From NCBI RefSeq assembly GCF_042684485.1, contig NZ_JBHULM010000011.1, forward strand, positions 992,001 to 1,056,000: a stretch of 64,000 nt of DNA, read 5' to 3'. A program made the translations under genes and the position numbers. The notes beneath the pieces are model-generated. The model ran no database searches, had not been told where the DNA came from, and saw only the letters and a program-made list of their open reading frames with translations. Position 1 is the stretch's first letter; each line of letters opens with the position of its first letter. Below are positions 16,599 to 24,703 of the stretch, piece by piece. Source of the DNA: Oceanihabitans gracilariae (GTDB lineage: Bacteria > Bacteroidota > Bacteroidia > Flavobacteriales > Flavobacteriaceae).

Positions 16599-16699
16599 CT
16601 TTTTTTATTTAAAATAAAAGAAGATTCAAATTTTTTCAATTCATCGGTGTTTATTTGCTATTAAAAGGTTTGTTTTAACTAAAAAGATTTTTTTTTATT

Positions 16700-16728
16700 T
16701 TGTTAATTCCCTTTTTTTTATACATTTA
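16700..16728 (+). promoter_or_regulatory. Probable promoter of the PID-CTERM-like gene
   Basis: TTG (16700-16702), an 18-base spacer, then TACATTTA (16721-16728). It matches the Bacteroidota consensus except for the last base, and lies 8 bases before the chosen ATG. Confidence 0.45.
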
Positions 16729-16735
16729 CAACAGA

Positions 16736-16936
16736 ATGATACAAAACAAAAAAATAATTGCCTCAATCTTATTTTTATTAATAAGTTTTGTTAGTACACC
16801 TCAAACAGCAGTAAGTGAACTGCCACCGCCAGCTCCACCACCACCACCAGGTCTTCCGGTAGATGCAGGAGTATATTTTTTATTAGCTATTGGTTTGGTT
16901 TATGGTGTTGTAAAAACGCTTAGATCTAGAGCTTAA
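16736..16936 (+). CDS. Small PID-CTERM-like membrane-sorted protein
   Basis: Protein of 66 residues: a signal peptide (IIASILFLLISFVSTPQ), then a short Pro-rich spacer (ELPPPAPPPPPG), then the motif LPVDAG, a hydrophobic helix (YFLLAIGLVYGVV), and a basic tail (KTLRSRA). This is the tripartite layout of PID-CTERM sorting signals known from Bacteroidota, with PVD in place of PID; exosortase-like enzymes are thought to process such signals. Almost nothing remains between the signal peptide and the sorting signal, so the mature product would be a tiny peptide. The open frame extends to 16700, but the ATG at 16736 gives a proper signal. Its stop overlaps the 3' end of convergent ribE by four bases. 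Confidence 0.75.
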   Translation: MIQNKKIIASILFLLISFVSTPQTAVSELPPPAPPPPPGLPVDAGVYFLLAIGLVYGVVKTLRSRA

Positions 16937-17526
16937 AGTTTATTTAAGTCTACTAACCTAGCTACATATTTTCCTATTACATCAAATTCTAAATTTACTT
17001 CGGTACCAATTTTAAAGTGCTTAAAATTTGTGTGTTCAAAAGTATACGGAATTATTGCTACGCTAAAACTATCTTTTTTAGAGTTTACAACCGTTAGGCT
17101 AACGCCATTAATGGTAATAGAACCTTTTTCAATAGTAACATTATTTAATGCACTATCATATTTAAAGGTAAAAAGCCAACTTCCAGAAGTGTTTTCAATA
17201 TGTGTACAAACAGCTGTTTGGTCAACATGACCTTGTACAATATGTCCATCTAACCTTTCTCCTAGTTGCATTGCTCTTTCTAAATTTACAATATCACCAA
17301 CACTAATTGTATTTAAATTTGTTTTTTCTAGGGTTTCTTTAATAGCTGTAACTTTGTATTCTTTATGGTTAATTGCAACAACCGTTAAACACACGCCATT
17401 ATGCGCCACGCTTTGATCTATTTGTAATTCTTGAGTAAAATTACTTTCTATGGTAAGGTGCAAATTATCAAGCTCTTGATCTAATTGTTTAACAATTCCT
17501 AATTCCTCAATGATTCCAGTAAACAT
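16933..17526 (-). CDS. ribE: Riboflavin synthase, alpha subunit
   Basis: Dismutates two 6,7-dimethyl-8-ribityllumazine molecules into riboflavin, the last step of vitamin B2 synthesis; cytoplasmic homotrimer. It has 197 residues. Two lumazine-binding repeats are clear. The first begins MFTGIIEELGIV and contains SVAHNGVCLTV; the second begins near residue 98 with GHIVQGHVDQTA and contains GSITINGVSLTVV. No other riboflavin gene and no FMN riboswitch is seen beside it. It is divergent from pdxA (62-base gap) and convergent with, and overlapping, the small PID-CTERM-like gene. Confidence 0.96.
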   Translation of the reverse strand: MFTGIIEELGIVKQLDQELDNLHLTIESNFTQELQIDQSVAHNGVCLTVVAINHKEYKVTAIKETLEKTNLNTISVGDIVNLERAMQLGERLDGHIVQGHVDQTAVCTHIENTSGSWLFTFKYDSALNNVTIEKGSITINGVSLTVVNSKKDSFSVAIIPYTFEHTNFKHFKIGTEVNLEFDVIGKYVARLVDLNKL

Positions 17527-17544
17527 TATTGTCGATTATTTAGT

Positions 17545-17552
17545 TAAATTTG
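17545..17552 (+). promoter_or_regulatory. Probable -7 element of pdxA
   Basis: TAAATTTG matches TAnnTTTG and lies 36 bases ahead of the pdxA ATG, in the gap between divergent ribE and pdxA. No TTG is at the ideal distance. Confidence 0.45.
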
Positions 17553-17588
17553 TAGCAGTAAAATTACAAACAAAAGTTAGCATTATTA

Positions 17589-18635
17589 ATGAAGAAAGAA
17601 GAAAATATAGTTGTAGGTGTATCTATAGGCGATTTAAATGGCATAGGAGCAGAGATAGTACTGAAAACTTTTGAAGACCCAAGAATATTAGAATTTTGTA
17701 CTCCAGTGATATTTGCATCTGTAAAAACAATGAATTTTGTAAAAAATCATTTGAAGATGCAGGTTAATTTAAACGGAATAAATAATCTAAATCAAATCCT
17801 TCCGCAAAAAATTAATGTTTTTAATGTTTGGAATGAGCATGTTAAAATAGAATTTGGTAAAGAAGATTTTAAAATAGGCGAGTATGCTATAAAATCTTTA
17901 GAAGCAGCAACAAATGCATTAAAAAATAATAGTATTGATGTATTGGTAACTGCTCCAATAAACAAACACAACATTCAGTCTGAAACCTTTAAGTTTCCAG
18001 GACACACAGATTATTTAGAGCAAGAATTACAAGGTAATAGTTTAATGTTAATGGTAGCTAATTCTCTACGCGTTGGTTTATTAACAGACCATGTGCCAGT
18101 AAAAGATGTAGCAAAGCATATCACGCCAAAACGCATTAAAGAAAAAATTGAAACTATTTACCATTCGCTTCAAAAAGACTTTAAAATTAGAAAACCCAAA
18201 ATAGCTGTTTTAGGCATTAATCCGCATACAGGAGATAATGGTGTAATAGGTACCGAAGATGATAAGGTTTTAAGGCCAACTCTAGAGTCTATAAAAAAAA
18301 CAGGTAAATTAGTATTTGGTCCTTATGCAGCAGATAGTTTTTTTGGTTCAGACAATTATTTAAACTTTGATGCTATTATAGCATCGTATCATGATCAAGG
18401 TTTAATTCCTTTTAAAACACTTTCTTTTGGTCAAGGTGTTAATTACACTGCAGGACTAGATAAAATAAGAACTTCACCAGATCATGGTACTGCTTTTGAA
18501 ATAGCAGGAAAAAACCTTGCAGACAACAGTTCTTTTAAAGAAGCTGTATTTAAAGCTATAGAAATATATAAGAATCGATTAGAGTTTTTAGAGATTAGTA
18601 AAAACCCTTTAAAATTCAATCAAAAAAAGATATAA
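17589..18635 (+). CDS. pdxA: 4-hydroxythreonine-4-phosphate dehydrogenase
   Basis: NAD-dependent enzyme of the DXP-dependent pyridoxal-phosphate (vitamin B6) pathway; cytoplasmic dimer, 348 residues. Diagnostic segments are GVSIGDLNGIGAEIVLK at the N-terminus, LVTAPINKHNIQ, FPGHTDYLEQ with a metal-binding His, LTDHVPVKDV, LGINPHTGDNGVIGTED, IASYHDQGLIPFKTL with the second metal His, and TSPDHGTAFEIAGK with the third. It is followed after 72 bases by the DUF177-rpmF operon, which has its own promoter. Its partner pdxJ is not in this window. Confidence 0.96.
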   Translation: MKKEENIVVGVSIGDLNGIGAEIVLKTFEDPRILEFCTPVIFASVKTMNFVKNHLKMQVNLNGINNLNQILPQKINVFNVWNEHVKIEFGKEDFKIGEYAIKSLEAATNALKNNSIDVLVTAPINKHNIQSETFKFPGHTDYLEQELQGNSLMLMVANSLRVGLLTDHVPVKDVAKHITPKRIKEKIETIYHSLQKDFKIRKPKIAVLGINPHTGDNGVIGTEDDKVLRPTLESIKKTGKLVFGPYAADSFFGSDNYLNFDAIIASYHDQGLIPFKTLSFGQGVNYTAGLDKIRTSPDHGTAFEIAGKNLADNSSFKEAVFKAIEIYKNRLEFLEISKNPLKFNQKKI

Positions 18636-18677
18636 ACAAAAAAATGTTTATAACTGTGCTTAGTAAATAAAAAATTG

Positions 18678-18685
18678 TATATTTG
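18678..18685 (+). promoter_or_regulatory. Probable -7 element of the DUF177-rpmF-fab/acc block
   Basis: TATATTTG, a perfect TAnnTTTG, lies 22 bases ahead of the chosen start of the DUF177 gene. This fits the start at 18708 and excludes the longer frame beginning at 18675, which would overlap the promoter. Confidence 0.6.
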
Positions 18686-18707
18686 CAGGCTCAAAATAGA
18701 TGTGAAA

Positions 18708-19247
18708 ATGAAGCCTTTAAAAGCATTTACAATACCTTTTGTAGGTTTAAAAGTAGGAGAACACCATTTTGAGTATGATATTAAACAATCGTTCTTTGAA
18801 CATTTTGAGTATGAAGAATTTAATAATTCAAACCTAAAAGTAGATCTTATTTTAAATAAAAAGTCTACTTTATTAGAGTTGAATTTTAAAACTTCAGGAA
18901 CTGTAAATGTAAATTGTGACTTAACAAATGAACCTTACGATCAAGAAATTGAAAACAATTTTGACTTGGTAGTAAAGTTTGGTGAAGAGTACAATGATGA
19001 AAACATTGATATATTAATCATTCCGCATGGTGAATATGAAATAAATATACAACAGTATATTTATGAACTCATTGTTTTAGCTGTTCCTAATAAATTAATC
19101 CATCCAGGAGTTGAAGATGGTACTTTAGATTCAGAAATACTTAATAAACTAGAAGAATTAAGCCCGAAAACGGCCGAATATAAAGAAAACCAAGAGGAAA
19201 TTGATCCTCGTTGGAATACATTAAAGAAACTATTAACGGATAAATAA
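18708..19247 (+). CDS. DUF177 domain protein (YceD family)
   Basis: Cytoplasmic protein of 179 residues in the YceD/DUF177 family, almost always next to rpmF and linked to 23S rRNA or large-subunit maturation. The start MKPLKAFTIPFVGLKVGEHHFEYDI and the conserved core GTVNVNCDLTNEPYDQEIENNFDLVVKFG, followed by the acidic segment and the C-terminal DPRWNTLKKLL, are typical. The Bacteroidota version carries only one Cys at the canonical Zn-like site. It precedes rpmF by eight bases and is surely co-transcribed with it. The molecular role in this phylum is inferred from family and neighbourhood. Confidence 0.92.
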   Translation: MKPLKAFTIPFVGLKVGEHHFEYDIKQSFFEHFEYEEFNNSNLKVDLILNKKSTLLELNFKTSGTVNVNCDLTNEPYDQEIENNFDLVVKFGEEYNDENIDILIIPHGEYEINIQQYIYELIVLAVPNKLIHPGVEDGTLDSEILNKLEELSPKTAEYKENQEEIDPRWNTLKKLLTDK

Positions 19248-19255
19248 CATAAAAA

Positions 19256-19456
19256 ATGGCACATCCTAAAAGAAAAATCTCAAAAACAAGAAGAGATAAA
19301 AGAAGAACGCATTATAAAGCAACTGCGCCACAAATTGCTACTTGCCCAACAACAGGTGAAGCTCACCTTTACCATAGAGCACACTGGCATGAAGGGAAAT
19401 TATACTATAGAGGTCAAGTGTTAATTGATAACTCAGTAGAAGAAAACGTAGCATAG
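19256..19456 (+). CDS. rpmF: 50S ribosomal protein L32
   Basis: Small basic ribosomal protein of 66 residues. The N-terminus MAHPKRKISKTRRDKRRTH and the segment CPTTGEAHLYHRAHWHEG are those of bacterial L32. It follows the DUF177 gene by eight bases and precedes fabH; the DUF177-rpmF-fab order is conserved widely and may couple ribosome and lipid synthesis. A terminator at 19477-19504 partly separates it from fabH. Confidence 0.98.
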   Translation: MAHPKRKISKTRRDKRRTHYKATAPQIATCPTTGEAHLYHRAHWHEGKLYYRGQVLIDNSVEENVA

Positions 19457-19476
19457 TTATTATGCGCGCATACAAT

Positions 19477-19504
19477 AAAACGCTCCTATGTGAGCGTTTT
19501 TTTT
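19477..19504 (+). terminator. Intrinsic terminator after rpmF
   Basis: The arms AAAACGCTC and GAGCGTTTT surround a six-base loop, followed by a T-run. fabH beyond it therefore needs read-through or its own promoter. Confidence 0.85.
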
Positions 19505-19636
19505 GTTATAAATTTTTCTTTACGTTAAAAACCACTTAATTTGCATCAAAACAAATTGAAAAACTTCAAGTTTTTAAAATTTGAGTTTATTTGTGCAATT
19601 TTTTTAACGATTTTAGGTCAAATTAACATCTAAATT

Positions 19637-20632
19637 ATGAGCAAAATCTCAGCAGCAATAACAGCTGTAGGTAAGTATGTTCCTGAGTATGTATTAACAA
19701 ACCAGATACTGGAAACTTTAGTAGATACTAATGACGAATGGATAACCTCTAGAACAGGAATCAAGGAACGTAGAATATTAAAAGAAAAAGGAAAAGGAAC
19801 TTCTTTTCTAGCAGCAGAAGCAGCAAAAGATTTGATTAAAAAATCAAATCTCGATCCCAAAGAAATAGAATTAGTAATTGTTGCAACTGCAACAAGAGAT
19901 ATGCAAGCATCTGCAACAGCTGTGTTTGTAGCTTCTCAAATAGGAGCAACCAATGCCTTTGCATATGATTTAGATGCAGCATGTTCTAGTTTTTTATATG
20001 GTGTTTCAACCGCTTCTAGCTTTATTGAATCTGGTAGATACAAAAAAGTATTAGTAATAGGAGCAGATATGAACTCTTCTATGATTAACTATAAAGACAG
20101 AGCAACTTGTATCATTTTTGGTGATGGAGCAGGAGCTGTACTTTTTGAACCTAATACCGAAGGCTTAGGTGTTCATGACGAATATTTAAGAAGTGATGGT
20201 ACAGGAAGAGAATTTCTGCAAGTACCAGCAGGTGGTTCTATTGAACCAGCTACAATAGAAACAGTAAAAGAAAATAAACACTATGTTTATCAAGATGGTA
20301 AAACAGTGTTTAAATGGGCAGTTTCTAACATGGCAGACGCATGTGTGAAAATATTAGAAAGAAACAACCTTACTAATGATGACGTTAATTGGTTAGCAGC
20401 ACACCAAGCTAATAAAAGAATTATTGATGCTACTGCTAACAGAATGAACTTAAACGCAGAAAAAGTAATGATGAATATTGAAAAATATGGAAACACTACT
20501 TCTGCAACCATACCTTTATTATTAAACGATTATGAATCTAAACTGAAAAAAGGAGACAAAGTAATACTTGCTGCTTTTGGAGGAGGATTTACTTGGGGCT
20601 CCATTTATTTAACGTGGGCTTATAATTCTTAA
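19637..20632 (+). CDS. fabH: 3-oxoacyl-ACP synthase III (KAS III)
   Basis: Condenses an acyl-CoA primer with malonyl-ACP to start fatty-acid synthesis; 331 residues, thiolase fold. The catalytic triad is visible: Cys116 in AACSSFL, His256 in AAHQANKR and Asn286 in YGNTTSA. The N-terminal half has the N-D-E-W-I-T-S-R-T-G-I-K-E-R signature, and the C-terminus ends with AFGGGFTWGSIYLTW. In Flavobacteriaceae this enzyme tends to use branched-chain primers, a family-level expectation not shown here. It is followed closely by accB and accC. Confidence 0.96.
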   Translation: MSKISAAITAVGKYVPEYVLTNQILETLVDTNDEWITSRTGIKERRILKEKGKGTSFLAAEAAKDLIKKSNLDPKEIELVIVATATRDMQASATAVFVASQIGATNAFAYDLDAACSSFLYGVSTASSFIESGRYKKVLVIGADMNSSMINYKDRATCIIFGDGAGAVLFEPNTEGLGVHDEYLRSDGTGREFLQVPAGGSIEPATIETVKENKHYVYQDGKTVFKWAVSNMADACVKILERNNLTNDDVNWLAAHQANKRIIDATANRMNLNAEKVMMNIEKYGNTTSATIPLLLNDYESKLKKGDKVILAAFGGGFTWGSIYLTWAYNS

Positions 20633-20666
20633 ACTAACTAACAATCATAATTAAAATCTCAATATT

Positions 20667-21152
20667 ATGGATTTAAAAGACATTCAAAACCTAATTAAAT
20701 TTGTAGCTAAATCTGGCGCAAGCGAAGTGAAATTAGAAACCGATGATGTTAAAATCACCATAAAAACTGGTGGCGATGACAAAGAAACGCAAACCATAGT
20801 GCAACAAATACCAATGGGTGCTATGGCACAAGCACCAATTGCTGCTGCTCCTCCACAACCTGTAGTAGCTGCAACTCCTGTACAACCTGTAGCAGAAGAA
20901 GACAACTCAAAATATATCACTATAAAATCACCAATTATTGGTACTTTATATAGAAAACCTTCTCCAGACAAACCAGTTTTTGTTGAAGTAGGACAAACTA
21001 TTAAAGAAGGAGATGTATTATGTATCATTGAAGCAATGAAACTTTTTAATGAAATTGAATCTGAAGTTTCAGGTAAAATTGTAAAAGTTTTAGTTGATGA
21101 TGCTTCTCCAGTAGAATTTGATCAACCATTATTTTTAGTTGATCCATCATAA
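20667..21152 (+). CDS. accB: Acetyl-CoA carboxylase biotin carboxyl carrier protein
   Basis: Carries the biotin that shuttles CO2 in acetyl-CoA carboxylase; 161 residues. The N-terminal helix-rich part starts MDLKDIQNLIKFVAKSG. A flexible Ala/Pro/Gln-rich linker spans about 50-80. The C-terminal biotinyl domain has the biotinylation site EAMKLFNEIE, with the acceptor Lys at about residue 125. It is followed by accC after a 91-base spacer that contains an unusual repeat hairpin. Together with accC it forms the carboxylase half of the enzyme; accA and accD are elsewhere. Confidence 0.97.
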   Translation: MDLKDIQNLIKFVAKSGASEVKLETDDVKITIKTGGDDKETQTIVQQIPMGAMAQAPIAAAPPQPVVAATPVQPVAEEDNSKYITIKSPIIGTLYRKPSPDKPVFVEVGQTIKEGDVLCIIEAMKLFNEIESEVSGKIVKVLVDDASPVEFDQPLFLVDPS

Positions 21153-21161
21153 TCTGAAGTT

Positions 21162-21234
21162 TAAAGTTTAAAATTTAAAGTTCCTAGTTTTTAACTAGAA
21201 CAATAAACGTATAAACCCATAAACTTATAAACTC
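21162..21234 (+). repeat. Repeat-built AT-rich hairpin between accB and accC
   Basis: The left part repeats GTTTAAA-like units. The apex is a small hairpin, CTAGTT (21184-21189) and AACTAG (21193-21198) around TTT. The right part (21203-21234) is four tandem 8-base units beginning ATAAAC. The GTTTA units on the left can pair with the TAAAC units on the right, so the whole spacer can fold back. There is no U-run, so termination is unlikely. Confidence 0.6.
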
Positions 21235-21243
21235 AAAAGAATT

Positions 21244-22596
21244 ATGTTCAAAAAAATATTAATAGCCAATAGAGGGGAAATAGCACTACGTGTTATTAGG
21301 ACCTGTAAAGAAATGGGCATTAAAACTGTAGCTGTATACTCTACAGCAGATGCAGAAAGCCTTCACGTAAAGTTTGCAGATGAAGCCGTATGTATCGGTC
21401 CAGCTGCAAGTAGTGAATCTTATTTAAAGATGTCTAGTGTAATTGCTGCAGCAGAAATTACGAATGCAGATGCCATACATCCAGGATACGGATTTTTATC
21501 AGAAAACGCGAAATTTTCTAAAATTTGCGAAGAACACCAAATAAAATTTATTGGTGCATCTGAAGAGATGATCGATAGAATGGGAGACAAGGCTAACGCC
21601 AAAGCAACCATGATCGCAGCAGGAGTACCAGTAGTACCAGGAAGCGAAGGTGTTATTGAAACCTTTGAAGATTGCCAAAAAGTAGCCAAAGAAACCGGTT
21701 ATCCAGTAATGCTTAAAGCATCTGCTGGTGGTGGAGGTAAAGGTATGCGTGCCGTTTGGAAAGAAGAAGACCTTAAAGACGCTTGGGATTCTGCAAGACA
21801 AGAATCTAAAGCTGCATTTGGTAATGATGATATGTATATGGAAAAGCTTATTGAAGAGCCTCGCCATATCGAAATTCAAATTGTAGGTGACTCTACAGGT
21901 AAAGCATGTCACTTATCCGAAAGAGATTGCTCTGTACAACGTCGTCACCAAAAATTAACAGAAGAAGTACCTTCTCCTTTCATGACAAAAGCACTTCGTA
22001 AAAAAATGGGTGAAGCAGCTGTAAAAGCCGCAGAATACATTAAATACGAAGGAGCAGGAACCGTAGAATTTCTGGTAGATAAACACCGTAATTTCTACTT
22101 CATGGAAATGAATACACGTATACAAGTAGAGCACCCAATTACAGAACAAGTAATTGATTTCGACCTTATTCGTGAGCAAATACTTGTAGCAGCAGGAGTG
22201 CCAATTTCTGGTAAAAACTATACGCCAAACTTACACTCTATAGAATGTCGTATTAATGCAGAAGATCCGTTTAATAACTTCAGACCTTCACCAGGAAAAA
22301 TAACAACATTACACGCTCCTGGAGGACATGGAGTACGTTTAGATACGCACGTGTATGCAGGTTATAGCATTCCGCCAAACTATGATTCTATGATTGCAAA
22401 GTTAATTACAACAGCGCAAACCAGAGAAGAAGCCATTAATAAAATGAAACGCGCTTTAGACGAGTTCGTTATTGAAGGAATTAAAACAACCATTCCTTTT
22501 CACAGACAATTAATGGATCATCCAGACTATTTAGCAGGAAATTATACCACTAAATTCATGGAAGATTTTGAAATGAAAGAAGTAACAGAAGAATAA
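21244..22596 (+). CDS. accC: Acetyl-CoA carboxylase, biotin carboxylase subunit
   Basis: ATP-grasp enzyme that carboxylates biotin on AccB, the first step of fatty-acid synthesis; 450 residues, the normal length. The N-terminal domain starts MFKKILIANRGEIALRVIRT. The ATP-binding glycine loop is KASAGGGGKGMRAV, followed by the metal-binding and catalytic segments MEMNTRIQVEHPITEQ and ECRINAEDP; HPGYGFLSEN lies near the substrate channel. It is the last gene of the fab/acc block, closed by the strong terminator at 22604-22636. Confidence 0.98.
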   Translation: MFKKILIANRGEIALRVIRTCKEMGIKTVAVYSTADAESLHVKFADEAVCIGPAASSESYLKMSSVIAAAEITNADAIHPGYGFLSENAKFSKICEEHQIKFIGASEEMIDRMGDKANAKATMIAAGVPVVPGSEGVIETFEDCQKVAKETGYPVMLKASAGGGGKGMRAVWKEEDLKDAWDSARQESKAAFGNDDMYMEKLIEEPRHIEIQIVGDSTGKACHLSERDCSVQRRHQKLTEEVPSPFMTKALRKKMGEAAVKAAEYIKYEGAGTVEFLVDKHRNFYFMEMNTRIQVEHPITEQVIDFDLIREQILVAAGVPISGKNYTPNLHSIECRINAEDPFNNFRPSPGKITTLHAPGGHGVRLDTHVYAGYSIPPNYDSMIAKLITTAQTREEAINKMKRALDEFVIEGIKTTIPFHRQLMDHPDYLAGNYTTKFMEDFEMKEVTEE

Positions 22597-22603
22597 ATAT
22601 ATC

Positions 22604-22636
22604 AAACTCCGATTTTTTTAAATCGGAGTTTTTTTT
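22604..22636 (+). terminator. Strong intrinsic terminator after accC
   Basis: Perfect 12-base arms (AAACTCCGATTT and AAATCGGAGTTT), a short T loop and a T-run, eight bases past the accC stop. Confidence 0.92.
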
Positions 22637-22658
22637 ACCATAGTTTTATCTAGTCTTT

Positions 22659-22821
22659 GGGTGTTCCTTTTGCTCCCAAAAAGCAAAAGTCAGGCTATTC
22701 GCTATATCTTTTTTTTTAGGTATTCTTGTGTTGGCAGCAATCTATAACCCAAAAAGTAAATTTCTAATAGACCCTTTTCTATAGCAAGAAAAAAAAGGAT
22801 GTCGCTGCTATCCTTAACACA
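22659..22821. repeat. Foldback intergenic repeat, long degenerate copy
   Basis: The ends GTGTT (22661-22665) and AACAC (22816-22820) are inverted. Inside, GGCTATTCGCTATATCTTTT and the A-run GGATG...ATCC block match the element at 58361-58447 in sequence and order, but a longer loop (about 22716-22785) has been added. A small hairpin (CTTTTGCT and AGCAAAAG) sits near the left end. No coding frame is present. The family resembles a dispersed intergenic repeat that I believe is common in Flavobacteriaceae. Confidence 0.6.
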
Positions 22822-22857
22822 GTGCATTACTTCCAATTAAATTCCTAACTTTACCCT

Positions 22858-23976
22858 ATGAATTTAAGTTATTGGGAAATAAAATCATGGCTCACCAACC
22901 TAGACTTCACCATTATTGGTAGTGGTATTGTAGGACTTAATTGTGCTTTACAACTAAAAACAAAGTTTCCAAAAGCAAACATCCTAATTCTTGAAAAAGG
23001 AACCTTGCCACAAGGAGCAAGTACTAAAAATGCAGGATTTGCATGCTTTGGTAGTTTAAGCGAAATTTTAGACGATTTAAACACACATACAGAACAAGAA
23101 GTTGTACAGCTAGTAAAAAAAAGAGTAGAGGGCTTACAGCTATTAAGAAACACCTTAGGAGATAAAACCATCAACTACCAACAGCTAGGAGGTTATGAAT
23201 TGTTTACCAAACAAAATGCAAGCTTATTTCAAGCATGTATGGCAAAAAAAGACCAAGTAAACCAACTACTAGAACCTATTTTTAAAGAAGCCGTTTTTAG
23301 TATACAACAGAATTCCTTCCGCTTTAAAAATATTCAAGAAAACTATATTTTTACTCCGTTTGAAGGACAAATAGATACAGGTAAAATGATGGATGCACTG
23401 CTTCAAAAAGTGCTTTCAAAAGGCATTAAAATTTTAAATAATGTTTCGGTAAAAGGATTTTCAGAAAACAATAATTCTGTAAAAATAGAAACCAATCTAT
23501 TTCAATGTACTACTTCAAAATTATTCATCGCTACAAACGGCTTTGCTTCGCAATTACATATTCCAGAAGTAAAACCAGCAAGAGCACAGGTTTTAATTAC
23601 AAAACCAATTAATAACTTACATATAAAAGGAACCTTTCATTTAGATAAAGGCTATTATTATTTTCGTAATATTGATAATAGAATTCTGTTTGGAGGAGGA
23701 CGAAATCTCGATTTTAAAACCGAAGAAACTACAGACTTAAACCAAACTGCATTAATTCAAAACAAACTAGAAGCACTTTTAAAAACCACCATTTTGCCAG
23801 AAATACCAGTAGAAATAGAACATCGATGGAGTGGTATTATGGGAGTTGGTACACACAAAAAAGCAATTGTAAAACCATTAAGTACTAACGTGTTTTGTGG
23901 TGTACGCCTTGGCGGAATGGGAGTTGCTATTGGTAGTTTGGTAGGCAAAGAACTTGCAGATCAAATTATAATGTAG
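22858..23976 (+). CDS. FAD-dependent oxidoreductase, DAO/glycine-oxidase-like
   Basis: Flavoprotein of 372 residues in the D-amino-acid-oxidase (DAO) family. The FAD-binding Rossmann motif is FTIIGSGIVGLNCALQL (about residues 17-33), followed by ILILEKG with the ribose-binding Glu. ASTKNAGFACFG marks the isoalloxazine site. The C-terminal region with RWSGIMGVG and GVRLGGMGVAIGS closes the FAD site. Probable substrates are amino or imino acids, but none can be named. Several hydrophilic residues precede the Rossmann motif, and the chosen ATG is the first in frame. It stands in front of mtgA with a 34-base gap. Confidence 0.88.
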   Translation: MNLSYWEIKSWLTNLDFTIIGSGIVGLNCALQLKTKFPKANILILEKGTLPQGASTKNAGFACFGSLSEILDDLNTHTEQEVVQLVKKRVEGLQLLRNTLGDKTINYQQLGGYELFTKQNASLFQACMAKKDQVNQLLEPIFKEAVFSIQQNSFRFKNIQENYIFTPFEGQIDTGKMMDALLQKVLSKGIKILNNVSVKGFSENNNSVKIETNLFQCTTSKLFIATNGFASQLHIPEVKPARAQVLITKPINNLHIKGTFHLDKGYYYFRNIDNRILFGGGRNLDFKTEETTDLNQTALIQNKLEALLKTTILPEIPVEIEHRWSGIMGVGTHKKAIVKPLSTNVFCGVRLGGMGVAIGSLVGKELADQIIM

Positions 23977-24010
23977 CCAATACGCTTATTACAACAGACA
24001 AATTTTAAAC

Positions 24011-24703
24011 ATGTTAAAAAGAATTTTCAGGTTTGTTTTAAAAACCATCTTTTGGTTAGTGGTATTTTCTGTAGCCTTGGTGTTTTTGTACAAAAAAGTT
24101 CCTGTTCCAGCTACACCATTAATGGTTATTCGTGGCATAGAACAATATCAAGAAGGTAAAGACTTGGTGTGTAAACACGATTGGGTTTCTATAGATAAAA
24201 TTTCTAAAAACCTACAGTTAGCAGTACTTTGTAGCGAAGATCAAAACTTCTTAAACCACACAGGTTTTGATTTTAAAGCAATTGAAAAAGCCTATGAAAA
24301 CAATAAAAAAGGAAAACGCATTAAAGGCGGAAGTACTATTAGCCAACAGACAGCAAAAAATGTTTTTTTATGGCCTAATCGTAGTTGGTTACGTAAAGGC
24401 TTAGAAACTTATTTTACGTTTTTAATAGAAAAAATTTGGACCAAAGAGCGCATACTAGAAGTGTATTTAAATAGTATTGAAATGGGAAATGGTATTTATG
24501 GTGCCGAAGCTGCATCACAATATTGGTTTAAAAAATCGGCTTCTAAACTGTCACCACAAGAAGCTGCAGCTATTGCTGCTATTTTGCCAAACCCAAGAAA
24601 ATATAAAGCCAATCCTGCGACCAAGTATATAAGTTCAAGAAAAAACTGGATTGTAAAACAAATGGTTTATTTTGGAACCTTAGATTTTAAAAAGAATGAG
24701 TAG
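24011..24703 (+). CDS. mtgA: Monofunctional biosynthetic peptidoglycan transglycosylase
   Basis: Polymerises lipid II into glycan strands; inner membrane, 230 residues. A single TM anchor spans about 8-29 (FVLKTIFWLVVFSVALVFLY). The GT51 domain follows with its motifs: SEDQNFLNHTGFD containing the catalytic Glu, KGGSTISQQTAKNVFLWP, WTKERILEVYLNSIEMGNGIYG, and the second Glu in QEAAAIAAILPNP. There is no transpeptidase domain, which separates it from class A PBPs. Its 3' end overlaps the next gene by eight bases. Confidence 0.96.
   Translation: MLKRIFRFVLKTIFWLVVFSVALVFLYKKVPVPATPLMVIRGIEQYQEGKDLVCKHDWVSIDKISKNLQLAVLCSEDQNFLNHTGFDFKAIEKAYENNKKGKRIKGGSTISQQTAKNVFLWPNRSWLRKGLETYFTFLIEKIWTKERILEVYLNSIEMGNGIYGAEAASQYWFKKSASKLSPQEAAAIAAILPNPRKYKANPATKYISSRKNWIVKQMVYFGTLDFKKNE

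Noticed and set aside
21203..21234. Four tandem 8-base units considered as a CRISPR-like array
   Set aside because: Units are far too short, there are no spacers, and no cas gene is near. It is a simple repeat.
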